Shown one piece after another: positions 8,344 through 14,800 of a stretch of DNA of 20,353 nt (its first letter is position 1; every line of letters starts with the position of its first letter). Below the pieces are notes generated by a model. The model did no database searches. It saw only the letters and a program-made list of their open reading frames with translations, and had not been told where the DNA came from. Source of the DNA: Bacteroidales bacterium UBA1253 (GTDB lineage: Bacteria > Bacteroidota > Bacteroidia > Bacteroidales > Paludibacteraceae); NCBI GenBank assembly GCA_002308815.1, contig DBVX01000074.1:23722-44074 (forward strand), in the 5' to 3' direction. The position numbers and the translations under genes were made by a program.

Positions 8344-8399
8344 CTTTCACCTTTCACCTTTCACCTTTCACCTTTCAATTTTCAACTTTCAATTTTCAA
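8344..8399 (-). repeat. Heptamer tandem array, eight uninterrupted units, overlapping the recR stop
   Basis: Plus-strand units are four CTTTCAC (8344-8371), then CTTTCAA, TTTTCAA, CTTTCAA and TTTTCAA (8372-8399). The recR stop codon (complement of 8396-8398) lies inside the last unit, so the array itself terminates recR. With period 7 and one TGA per unit on the coding strand, three consecutive units close all three reading frames. No stem-loop potential is apparent. Confidence 0.92.
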
Positions 8400-9034
8400 C
8401 TTATCATTTGTCTGTTCACTATCGACCGCCCCAGCGTCACCTCGTCCGTGTATTCCAGTTCGTTGCCGATGGCCATGCCGCGGGCAATCTGGCTGAATAC
8501 GAGAGGTTCGTTTTCTGCGCCTTGCACTTTGCGTTCCACCTGCTGCAGACGGCGGTGTATATAGAAGGTGGTCGTGTCACCCTCCATCGTCGTCGGCAGC
8601 GCGAAGATGATTTCCCGTATCGGTTCCGTCTCTATGCGGGAGGCAAGTGATTCAATCTCTATATCCTGCGGACCGACCGCGTCCATCGGTGAGATGATGC
8701 CGCCCAACACGTGATATAGGCCGTTGTACTGTCCCGTGTTCTCTATCGCCATCACGTCTTGCACGTTCTCCACCACGCACACTATGCGGCGGTCACGGCT
8801 GCGGCTGCCGCATATAGGGCATACTTCGGTGTCGCTCAAGTTATGGCAGCAGCGGCAGTAGCGTATCTCCTTCTTCAGCCGCAGGAAAGCGTTGGCGAAC
8901 ATCTCCACGTCCCTTTCGTCCCTGCGAAGCAGGTTGAGCACAAGCCGAAGGGCGGTCTTCCGCCCCACGCCCGGCAGCGTGTTCATCTGCTGAACCGCCT
9001 GTTCCAATAATCCGCTTGGCAAATCTCCTGTCAT
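8396..9034 (-). CDS. recR: Recombination mediator protein RecR, 212 aa
   Basis: Acts with RecF/RecO in loading RecA at single-strand gaps. It has an N-terminal helix-hairpin-helix ([12 protein letters not shown], about residues 20-31), a four-cysteine zinc finger (C60, C63, C72, C75 in CRCC...CPIC) and a Toprim domain from about residue 83 ([17 protein letters not shown]), ending near [14 protein letters not shown]. The ATG at 9032-9034 is chosen over an in-frame TTG at 9067. The family normally begins just before the GLLEQAVQQ helix, and a promoter at 9053-9085 on this strand lies downstream of the TTG. The C-terminus is set by a stop inside a heptamer repeat. It is the first gene of the long minus-strand run and probably drives it. 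Confidence 0.96.
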   Translation of the reverse strand: MTGDLPSGLLEQAVQQMNTLPGVGRKTALRLVLNLLRRDERDVEMFANAFLRLKKEIRYCRCCHNLSDTEVCPICGSRSRDRRIVCVVENVQDVMAIENTGQYNGLYHVLGGIISPMDAVGPQDIEIESLASRIETEPIREIIFALPTTMEGDTTTFYIHRRLQQVERKVQGAENEPLVFSQIARGMAIGNELEYTDEVTLGRSIVNRQMIS

Positions 9035-9052
9035 CTTTTCACAATCACGCCG

Positions 9053-9085
9053 CAAAGTTAAGGACAAAAATGCGAGGGAAGCAAA
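9053..9085 (-). promoter_or_regulatory. Bacteroidetes-type promoter for recR and downstream genes
   Basis: On the minus strand, TTTG (complement of 9082-9085), 21 bp, then TAACTTTG (complement of 9053-9060) matches the TTTG/TAnnTTTG consensus. Transcription would start near 9046, about 12 nt before the recR ATG. No other good match was seen upstream of genes further along this strand. Confidence 0.7.
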
Positions 9086-9110
9086 TTTTTTCCGTAATTT
9101 TCCAAAATTG

Positions 9111-9142
9111 TTTGTATGTTTTGTAGAAGCAACGTACCTTTG
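9111..9142 (+). promoter_or_regulatory. Bacteroidetes-type promoter for the secreted-protein gene at 9265
   Basis: TTTG (9111-9114), 20 bp, TACCTTTG (9135-9142) is an exact consensus match. The expected start near 9149 leaves a leader of about 115 nt before the ATG at 9265. Confidence 0.8.
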
Positions 9143-9157
9143 CGTGATTTTTTTGAA

Positions 9158-9199
9158 GGCGTTCCTTTGAGATAGTCATAGCGTTAATAGGACAACGCC
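9158..9199 (+). promoter_or_regulatory. Stem-loop in the 5' leader of the 9265 gene
   Basis: GGCGTTCCT (9158-9166) pairs with AGG-AC-AACGCC (9189-9199), leaving a 2-nt bulge and a 22-nt loop. It lies about 65 nt before the start codon and has no T-tract, so it is not a terminator. A role in mRNA stability or regulation is only a guess. Confidence 0.4.
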
Positions 9200-9264
9200 A
9201 TAAAACTGAAAACAAAGTACCATATTAACTAAATACCAACAAACAATCTAATTTTAACAAAACT

Positions 9265-10827
9265 ATGAAGAAAGCTTTAATTCTTCTCAGCGCTTTGGTT
9301 CTTACCATCGGCGCAAACGCCCTGCCTATCAACAAAAAGGCTCCGCAGTTAACTCCTATCAAAAAGGCTGCACAAGAAGGTATTGATGCCTACAAACAAT
9401 GGTCAAATCCTACTGGCTTCCTTGCATTGAATATGGGTGGTTCAGACTACCAGTTCCTCCTATTCAATGATAATCAATCAACTCCTATTTGCGGTTTAAT
9501 ATTTTCTGCAAAATCTGCAACATCTCTTGCTGGAACTTACATTTTGGGAGACTCTGAATTTGGTGGTGGTCAAAAAGCAAATTCTTTCCTTTTTGGCTCG
9601 TCAGAAACTAAATTTGTACGTTACGGAAAAGTAACCTTGACTTACAAAGGTCAATCTCCTGTTACTACAGCTGACATCTATGAAATTGTTGCGTCCGAAC
9701 TCTATGTTGTTGAGGGTGAAGGTGAAAATGCTCAAGTCGTAGCATACTCTTTCTCTGGTACAATTGAAGGACAAGCAGTTTGGAAGGACAAGTATGAAGC
9801 AGATCCTACCAATGTTGAAGCGCGCATTACACTTTCCGATAACGTTCCACAATCATCCGTAGAAATAACTATTATTAATCCGAAAAAGGACTTGTCAACT
9901 TTTTCTTCAGAAGGTTATTGGTTCGTTATGGGTGTAGATAATGGTAGTAATTACCCCACTTTATATAAAGCAGAAATTTATTGCTATGCCAATGGTTCAG
10001 ACATATATGGAGCATATACTGAAGGCGATTTCAAATTCTATGACGAAAATAAACAGCCATTCTGTGGTGCATCGCTTTATACGAGTACTGATAATTGGGG
10101 GAAGATGACGGAAGTTGAGATTGCTTCAGCTACTGGCACTGTTGTAAAAGGTAACAACAACACTACTCGTTATGAGTTTTTCTTAACTGACAAAGCTAAT
10201 AAAGTATATCATGTTACTATGATTGAGGGGCTTAATGCCGAACAGGATGTAGTCTATTATGATACCAACGAAGATTTCTACGCAGCATTCTCAACAGAAC
10301 ATGTAATCCCGTTCACAACCGAAGGTTATCACAAACAGGAAGGTAATTTATATCTGACAGAAGTTGAGGCTATTGATCCCGTTTCTTCAAATTACATAGA
10401 TTTAGTATTCTACGCGAATCGCAAAGATGACGCTTATACTATTCCACAAGGAAGATATACCATTTCATCCGTTGCAGGTGCAAATACGATTAAGGCCGGA
10501 TTTGTTATTGAAAATGGTGTAAATGTTTCGTATGGTGGTGCGATGGCAGCAAGATTAATTGCTCAAAACTCAATTGGTAATGTTCGCTACATCGTCTCTG
10601 GAACTGCTGACGTAACAAACCAGAACGGTACAATGTACATCGAATTCAAGGGTTCTAACTCTCTCTATCGTACAATCAATTTCACTGTTGTTCTTAGTCT
10701 CTTCACCGGTATCGAAGAAGTGAACATGGACGAGGTTCAGGACGGTCAGAAGATGATGATTGACGGTCAGCTCTACATCAAGCGCGGCGAGAACATCTAC
10801 AACGCCCAGGGTGCTGTCGTAAAATAA
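9265..10827 (+). CDS. Secreted beta-rich protein of unknown function, 520 aa, with C-terminal YNxQG motif
   Basis: No family recognised. A signal peptide (MKKALILLSALVLTIGANA) is followed by three similar-looking beta-rich segments, roughly residues 44-175, 200-340 and 365-480. Each has a G-Y/F-rich strand near its start and paired aromatic/Thr strands, suggesting repeated lipocalin- or jelly-roll-like domains; that reading is inference. The last about 39 residues (from TGIEEVNMDE through GQLYIKRGENIYNAQGAVVK) resemble the C-terminus of the LRR protein at 14801, so this may be a sorting or anchoring tail. The gene has its own promoter, a long leader and a strong terminator, so it is monocistronic. 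It is visibly AT-richer than the genes on both sides, except its last 100 bp, which match the surrounding composition. Confidence 0.85.
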   Translation: MKKALILLSALVLTIGANALPINKKAPQLTPIKKAAQEGIDAYKQWSNPTGFLALNMGGSDYQFLLFNDNQSTPICGLIFSAKSATSLAGTYILGDSEFGGGQKANSFLFGSSETKFVRYGKVTLTYKGQSPVTTADIYEIVASELYVVEGEGENAQVVAYSFSGTIEGQAVWKDKYEADPTNVEARITLSDNVPQSSVEITIINPKKDLSTFSSEGYWFVMGVDNGSNYPTLYKAEIYCYANGSDIYGAYTEGDFKFYDENKQPFCGASLYTSTDNWGKMTEVEIASATGTVVKGNNNTTRYEFFLTDKANKVYHVTMIEGLNAEQDVVYYDTNEDFYAAFSTEHVIPFTTEGYHKQEGNLYLTEVEAIDPVSSNYIDLVFYANRKDDAYTIPQGRYTISSVAGANTIKAGFVIENGVNVSYGGAMAARLIAQNSIGNVRYIVSGTADVTNQNGTMYIEFKGSNSLYRTINFTVVLSLFTGIEEVNMDEVQDGQKMMIDGQLYIKRGENIYNAQGAVVK

Positions 10828-10895
10828 AAACTATCCGTATAGAGTTAAGAACTATGCGTGCCAAATAGGGAAAAAAGGATTATCCTTTCCTGATA

Positions 10896-10935
10896 CAAAG
10901 ACATCGGCGTGCCGGTTGGCACGCCGATGTCTTTG
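10896..10935. terminator. Perfect 18-bp bidirectional terminator
   Basis: Arms 10896-10913 and 10918-10935 are exact reverse complements around the 4-nt loop GGTT. The stem core is ACATCGGCGTGCC, with flanking CAAAG/CTTTG. It lies between the convergent stops of the 9265 gene and the regulator gene ending at 10957, so it can serve both strands. Confidence 0.88.
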
Positions 10936-10956
10936 TTGTCACAATCCACCCCGCCA

Positions 10957-11547
10957 CTATGACAGCACGATACTGTGGATACCCCTGTCTATACCTATGC
11001 GCACAGCACCGTACACCTGTCCCTCGCGGGTCAGCGCCTCGCCGTAAAGCGTCTCGCCTTCCACTATCTCGCTGCAGCGGAACGTGTCCCCGGCCTGCAA
11101 CGTATGCGAGTTAGCCGACTCAACCACCGTCCACCTGTTGTCGCCCTCATAACGAAGACGGGCAAGCCTGTCCGGCAGCCACGTGATACGAACCTCCTGA
11201 CCCGTCTCTATATCCGCGCTACGCACCAATCGCCGCTCCTCTGTCGTCTCGGACTCCACCTTACCATCTTTGCGGATCTTCTCACACCACGTCTGCCAGT
11301 CCGCACAACCCGCATAACGCGACAGGATATTCAGCGTGGACAAGCGAACCGTGGCGTAACCATCGTTCCTGACACCCCATAGACGGCGCAGCGTGTCGGC
11401 GTTCAGATGCTCGCCGGTAACTGCCTCCACCGCCTCTGCCAGTTGCTCGAAATCGGTAAGAGTGGTCACCGGTCGCGTGAATTTCGATTGAACGGAGTGT
11501 TGGAGACTCTTCACTCCCGGATGGGAGGTGGATACGGATGTTTTCAT
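10957..11547 (-). CDS. Putative HTH-like regulator with C-terminal beta domain, 196 aa
   Basis: Probable DNA-binding or regulatory protein. Residues about 25-90 (TLTDFEQLAEAV, LNADTLRRLWGV, RLSTLNILSRYAG, DWQTWC) match a helical N-terminal domain I associate with many Bacteroidetes proteins, where it precedes varied C-terminal modules; this recall has not been verified by search. The C-terminal half (about 105-196) looks like a small all-beta domain. The ATG at 11545-11547 is used because a consensus promoter on this strand (11567-11598) lies downstream of the next in-frame ATG (11610). The gene is divergent from the membrane kinase at 11605 and ends at the shared terminator. DNA binding and a role in controlling the kinase are inference. 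Confidence 0.75.
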   Translation of the reverse strand: MKTSVSTSHPGVKSLQHSVQSKFTRPVTTLTDFEQLAEAVEAVTGEHLNADTLRRLWGVRNDGYATVRLSTLNILSRYAGCADWQTWCEKIRKDGKVESETTEERRLVRSADIETGQEVRITWLPDRLARLRYEGDNRWTVVESANSHTLQAGDTFRCSEIVEGETLYGEALTREGQVYGAVRIGIDRGIHSIVLS

Positions 11548-11562
11548 TTTTTTCGGAATTTG

Positions 11563-11594
11563 CTTGCAAAGGTACGGCAACTCCCCTAATTTTG
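11563..11594 (+). promoter_or_regulatory. Promoter of the membrane kinase gene, interleaved with the regulator promoter
   Basis: CTTG (11563-11566), 20 bp, TAATTTTG (11587-11594). The -7 box is an exact TAnnTTTG. The -33 box has one mismatch, as do those of the two ATPase genes. The expected start near 11600 would leave only a few bases before the ATG at 11605, a nearly leaderless mRNA. Its -33 box touches the opposing -7 box. Confidence 0.6.
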
Positions 11595-11598
11595 CAAA
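11567..11598 (-). promoter_or_regulatory. Promoter of the HTH-like regulator
   Basis: On the minus strand, TTTG (complement of 11595-11598), 20 bp, TACCTTTG (complement of 11567-11574) is an exact match. The start would fall near 11560, about 13 nt before the ATG at 11547. It interleaves with the kinase promoter on the other strand. Confidence 0.8.
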
Positions 11599-11604
11599 CC
11601 TTTT

Positions 11605-13218
11605 ATGCACAATATCCTTTCATCCGAGATTCTTCCGCCATCCGACGGCGTTTCCGCTCACGGCAGCGACCTGCATGAGCCGGTTCTCCTCGCCGAAAGC
11701 GATTTCAATTGCGTCTATCGTCTGTCAAGAGGTGACAGGCTGTTTGCTGTCAAGGCGGTCAGACCCGGACTGCCCGATGCGGAAAGACACCGCCGTTTCC
11801 TTGAACACGAGTACGAACTCCTCAATTCGCTCCAGTCCCCGTTCATCGTCAGCGTCTGGCAGATAGCGGACTGCCCGCCGCTCGGCACATGCCTGTGGAT
11901 GGACTATGTGGACGGGCGGACGCTCGATGTCTTTCTGGAGGAAAAACCCGACACCGGCACACGCCTGCAGGTGCTCGACGAGATTCTGCAGGCGGTTGGC
12001 TACTTGCACAGCAAGCAGATTGTGCACGCCGACCTCAAGCCGCAGAACATTCTTGTCGCGCGCAACGGCAACCACGTCAAGCTCATCGACCTCGGACTGG
12101 CGGACAGCGACTCGTGGCGCGAGTCCAAACTTGGCAACACAAGGCAGTTTGCCGCACCCGAGCAGCTGACAAAAGACGGTGTCCTCGACCAGCGCACCGA
12201 CATCTACGCCCTCGGACATATCATCCGCCTCCTTTTCCCCCGACGCTATCGTTTCGTCGCACACCGATGCCTGCGTCCCGACCCCGCACGGCGCTATCAG
12301 TCGGTCGCCGACCTTCGCAGAGCCTTGCGACGACGGCTCTTGCCGCTGGTCGGGATATTCATGCTGCTGGCTCTCATTGGGGCGGTGTATGTTCTTTGGC
12401 AGCCGGAGCCTCAGCCCATGCCGAAGACGGCACCCGTGGTACACAGCGACACGGTAACACATCATGTCTTTGACACGGTCACGGTGGCCACTCCTACGCC
12501 TCGCAGGCAATCCGCCGAAAAGCCCACGCCGCCGCCGACGCCTGTGATTTTCTGTTCTGACAGTATAGTGCGTCTTGCCGAAAGGCAGAATGCACGGTTG
12601 CGCGATGAGTTCTTTGACAGCATCCGCAGCCTGGAGCATCCTTGCCAGGAAGAGGCGCAGGCATTCTATTATCATTATCGTCAGGCCATCCATCAGGATA
12701 TGCTGAACGAGACCCGCCGTTACCCGGGACACGAAATGGAGATTGCCGGTATTTACTCGGATGTCGGCCGTAGTTACAATAAGGACATCATTGATGTCGT
12801 CCTTTCGCTGCCGTCACGACAGTGGGCGGAGGAGCACCCCGGGTTGCCGGTTCAGCCGTCGTATAAGATAGTCCTTGATACCATCACGGCGAATGTTGCC
12901 GCACTCTATGACAGCTATCTGGATTCCATCAGGAACATGCCGTATAAATATCAGGAGTTTGTATATTATTATTCCCTCCAGGCGGAAAAGAAGGCCTCCC
13001 GTGCGAGAGAGACCGACAGGGAGCTCTATCCGGAAAAGAAGGATGAGATTCGCAATATCTACAGCAATGCCGGCCTTGACTTTGATGAACAGCTTACTTT
13101 CAACTATCCGTCAATCAGAGAGGCCGATGATGCCACATTACAGATGCTCCGGCGGAAGTTGGACAGCATGGAGAACCGCCGTCCGCTTCCTCCCAATCCA
13201 CCCGTCGGGAGGGAATAA
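11605..13218 (+). CDS. Transmembrane Hanks-type Ser/Thr protein kinase with duplicated periplasmic module, 537 aa
   Basis: Cytoplasmic eukaryotic-like kinase domain (about 28-243), one membrane segment (about 246-264) and a C-terminal periplasmic region. Key residues are the ATP lysine K50 (FAVKAV), likely E69 in helix C, the catalytic loop HADLKPQN (D143, N148), the metal motif DLG (D162), AAPEQ (184-188) and D199 in TDIYALG. The loop has HAD instead of HRD, the metal motif is DLG not DFG, and the glycine-rich loop is degenerate (AESDFNCVYRL). All catalytic acids remain, so activity is plausible. A Pro-rich linker (about 268-314) leads to two related segments at about 332-396 and 434-498 sharing DSIR, YYY/YYH, YP, EI and IYS. 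The gene is divergent from the HTH-like regulator. The periplasmic ligand is unknown. Confidence 0.9.
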   Translation: MHNILSSEILPPSDGVSAHGSDLHEPVLLAESDFNCVYRLSRGDRLFAVKAVRPGLPDAERHRRFLEHEYELLNSLQSPFIVSVWQIADCPPLGTCLWMDYVDGRTLDVFLEEKPDTGTRLQVLDEILQAVGYLHSKQIVHADLKPQNILVARNGNHVKLIDLGLADSDSWRESKLGNTRQFAAPEQLTKDGVLDQRTDIYALGHIIRLLFPRRYRFVAHRCLRPDPARRYQSVADLRRALRRRLLPLVGIFMLLALIGAVYVLWQPEPQPMPKTAPVVHSDTVTHHVFDTVTVATPTPRRQSAEKPTPPPTPVIFCSDSIVRLAERQNARLRDEFFDSIRSLEHPCQEEAQAFYYHYRQAIHQDMLNETRRYPGHEMEIAGIYSDVGRSYNKDIIDVVLSLPSRQWAEEHPGLPVQPSYKIVLDTITANVAALYDSYLDSIRNMPYKYQEFVYYYSLQAEKKASRARETDRELYPEKKDEIRNIYSNAGLDFDEQLTFNYPSIREADDATLQMLRRKLDSMENRRPLPPNPPVGRE

Positions 13219-13232
13219 GCCGCAATAAGCAC

Positions 13233-13264
13233 TTTGCCTCATTCGTTCATTTGCCTCACCTTTG
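13233..13264 (+). promoter_or_regulatory. Candidate promoter upstream of the outer-membrane barrel gene
   Basis: TTTG (13233-13236), 20 bp, CACCTTTG (13257-13264): one mismatch to TAnnTTTG with perfect spacing. The start would be near 13271, at the foot of the hairpin described next, giving a leader of about 90 nt before the ATG at 13363. Confidence 0.4.
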
Positions 13265-13269
13265 CGCTC

Positions 13270-13302
13270 GCAACCCGCCGAAGAGTTGCGGGTGCTTTTT
13301 AT
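13270..13302 (+). terminator. Hairpin with T-tract after the kinase gene
   Basis: GC-A-ACCCGC (13270-13278) pairs with GCGGGTGC (13288-13295) with one bulged A and a 9-nt loop, followed by TTTTTATT. It lies 52 nt after the kinase stop. Because the candidate promoter just upstream would place its start here, it could also act as a leader stem or attenuator of the next gene. Confidence 0.65.
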
Positions 13303-13362
13303 TAACCTGAGTTGTCCTGACCGCTTTGTCTGGCAGCCCCATACCATAAACAAACAAATGAT

Positions 13363-13983
13363 ATGAAAAAACGTTTTTTTCTTGCTGCCGCATTGGCGGT
13401 TAGTGTCGCAGCCAATGCGCAGAGTTACCAACACAGTATCGGACTCAATGTGGGATCGATGGAAGGCATCTCCTACAAGGGCTTCCTCAACCGGAATGTC
13501 GCGGTCGTCCTTGATTTGGGTGTCAGCTTCCTCAAAACACCCGCTACCGTCGTGGAAACATACAAATACAACGACAGCAATAAGAATAAAAAGTACGCCA
13601 GAAAAGGTTTCACCTACGGGGCATGGGAATTTGATCTCAACCCCAACATCGTTTATCAGAATGAAATCACATCGTGGAGAAATGCGGAACTGGGATGGTT
13701 CGCAGGTGCCGGAGCAAGTCTCGGTATGATGAAACCCACTTCGGTCAGTAGCGGAAATTTCTCCATGTCTTTGACCGATTACAAACTGTCCGGCAAATTC
13801 GGACTGAACGCCATCGGAGGCGTGGAAATGAGCTTCGGAAGGACACCTATTGCCATTTCGCTTGATTTCCGCCCGGGATATGGACTGATGTTCAGACCCC
13901 AAAAAAATGAAACCTATACGTACACACAACTTGCGCATTTCTTTGACTGGAAACTCGTTGCCGCAGTACGGTACACATTCTGA
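13363..13983 (+). CDS. Small outer-membrane beta-barrel protein, 206 aa
   Basis: Predicted outer-membrane barrel. A signal peptide (MKKRFFLAAALAVSVAANA, cleavage before QSYQH) is followed by alternating strands with Gly and aromatic residues, such as SIGLNVGSMEGISYKGF, VAVVLDLGVSF, WFAGAGASLGM and ISLDFRPGYGLMF. The protein ends AAVRYTF, with the C-terminal Phe typical of barrels handled by the BAM complex. Length suits an 8-strand OmpA-like or OprF-N-like barrel without a peptidoglycan-binding domain. The ATG gives the signal peptide directly. The lipoprotein and LRR genes follow in the same direction without clear promoters, so the three may be cotranscribed. Function unknown. Confidence 0.82.
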   Translation: MKKRFFLAAALAVSVAANAQSYQHSIGLNVGSMEGISYKGFLNRNVAVVLDLGVSFLKTPATVVETYKYNDSNKNKKYARKGFTYGAWEFDLNPNIVYQNEITSWRNAELGWFAGAGASLGMMKPTSVSSGNFSMSLTDYKLSGKFGLNAIGGVEMSFGRTPIAISLDFRPGYGLMFRPQKNETYTYTQLAHFFDWKLVAAVRYTF

Positions 13984-14088
13984 CACTGTCTTTGTGTCCA
14001 CGACACGCCGAAGCCGGCGACAGGCGACATACGGAGGATGCCGAAAATCCGAACTAAGAGTAGGCAAAACAAAATCAACTTTACAAAA

Positions 14089-14706
14089 ATGAAAAGGCAT
14101 TTTTCTTTGCTTTCTGCAACCCTTGTGGCGGCAGCTACGTTATTTACCTCGTGTGAGTCATCGGAAGTGGAAGAACCGTCTGTTACCACGCCTCAAAAGG
14201 AGGATCTCACTAAATTCTCAACCTCCTCTATTGTAGGTCTTTGGGCATGTGTGGGGTCTGACTATAAGGAATACGATCCCGATGAGGGGACGTACAAACT
14301 TTACTGGTACTTCAATATTCAGAGCGACTCAAAGGTCCAGTATATCAATGCGATTGACACCTATGGGGAGTACCGTAAGTCAGACGGCTATATACATGTG
14401 GCGGAAGGTACGAAATGGAGTGCTTTGGTGGATGCCAACTATATCTTCGATGAACAGAATCAGGCTATTCGCTGCCCGTCGGGAACAATTCATGGTTTTA
14501 AGGTGGAATCTCTTGAAGAGTTATTAGGTTCAGACACCGTGTTCTACGTCAAGAGGTATGGCTTGGATGAAGCGCAGCTATTTGACAATACGGGTTGGAT
14601 TCAAGACCAATATGTGATTCGTGCGAAGGGTATCAAGCAGGATCTGGTTATCACAGACGAAGAAGACGACACAGAAAAAGAAGAAGACAAGCCCGAAGAC
14701 GAATAA
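14089..14706 (+). CDS. Lipocalin-like lipoprotein, 205 aa
   Basis: Predicted lipoprotein. MKRHFSLLSATLVAAATLFTSC ends in a Bacteroidetes-style lipobox (FTS-C), and the mature protein starts CESSEVEEPS. The acidic residues soon after the cysteine recall surface-export signals described for Bacteroidetes lipoproteins, so surface exposure is possible. The rest (SIVGLWACVGSDYKEY, LYWYFNIQSDSKVQYI, YGEYRKSDGYIHV) looks like the lipocalin-like domains common in Bacteroidales lipoproteins. The tail is strikingly acidic (ITDEEDDTEKEEDKPEDE). The ATG at 14089-14091 is chosen over an in-frame ATG at 14038 because only it puts the signal peptide at the N-terminus. It lies 105 nt after the barrel gene. 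Ligand unknown. Confidence 0.8.
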   Translation: MKRHFSLLSATLVAAATLFTSCESSEVEEPSVTTPQKEDLTKFSTSSIVGLWACVGSDYKEYDPDEGTYKLYWYFNIQSDSKVQYINAIDTYGEYRKSDGYIHVAEGTKWSALVDANYIFDEQNQAIRCPSGTIHGFKVESLEELLGSDTVFYVKRYGLDEAQLFDNTGWIQDQYVIRAKGIKQDLVITDEEDDTEKEEDKPEDE

Positions 14707-14723
14707 CTGCGCCGGTGCTGGCG

Positions 14724-14754
14724 GACAGCCATTGGCATTTACGCCAATGCTGTC
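14724..14754 (+). other. Intergenic hairpin between lipoprotein and LRR genes
   Basis: GACAGCCATTGGC (14724-14736) pairs with GCCAATGCTGTC (14743-14754) with one bulged C and a 6-nt loop. Flanking CTGGCGG and CCGCCGG can extend the stem. There is no T-tract. It may be an mRNA processing or stability element inside an operon. Confidence 0.45.
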
Positions 14755-14800
14755 ATGCCCGCCGGAGAGAAGTACATACAACTGACAAACAATCCAAACA

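Noticed and set aside
9035..9067. N-terminal extension of RecR to the TTG at 9067
   Set aside because: The extra 11 residues do not resemble RecR, and the promoter at 9053-9085 lies within or downstream of the extension.
11548..11610. N-terminal extension of the HTH-like regulator to the ATG at 11610
   Set aside because: It would start upstream of its own consensus promoter and overlap the divergent kinase start.
11725..12732. 335-codon minus-strand reading frame opposite the kinase
   Set aside because: The plus strand encodes intact kinase motifs; the antisense frame is a composition artefact.
13138..14100. 320-codon minus-strand reading frame opposite the barrel gene
   Set aside because: The plus strand has a signal peptide, barrel strands and terminal Phe; the antisense frame crosses a terminator and has no recognisable domain.
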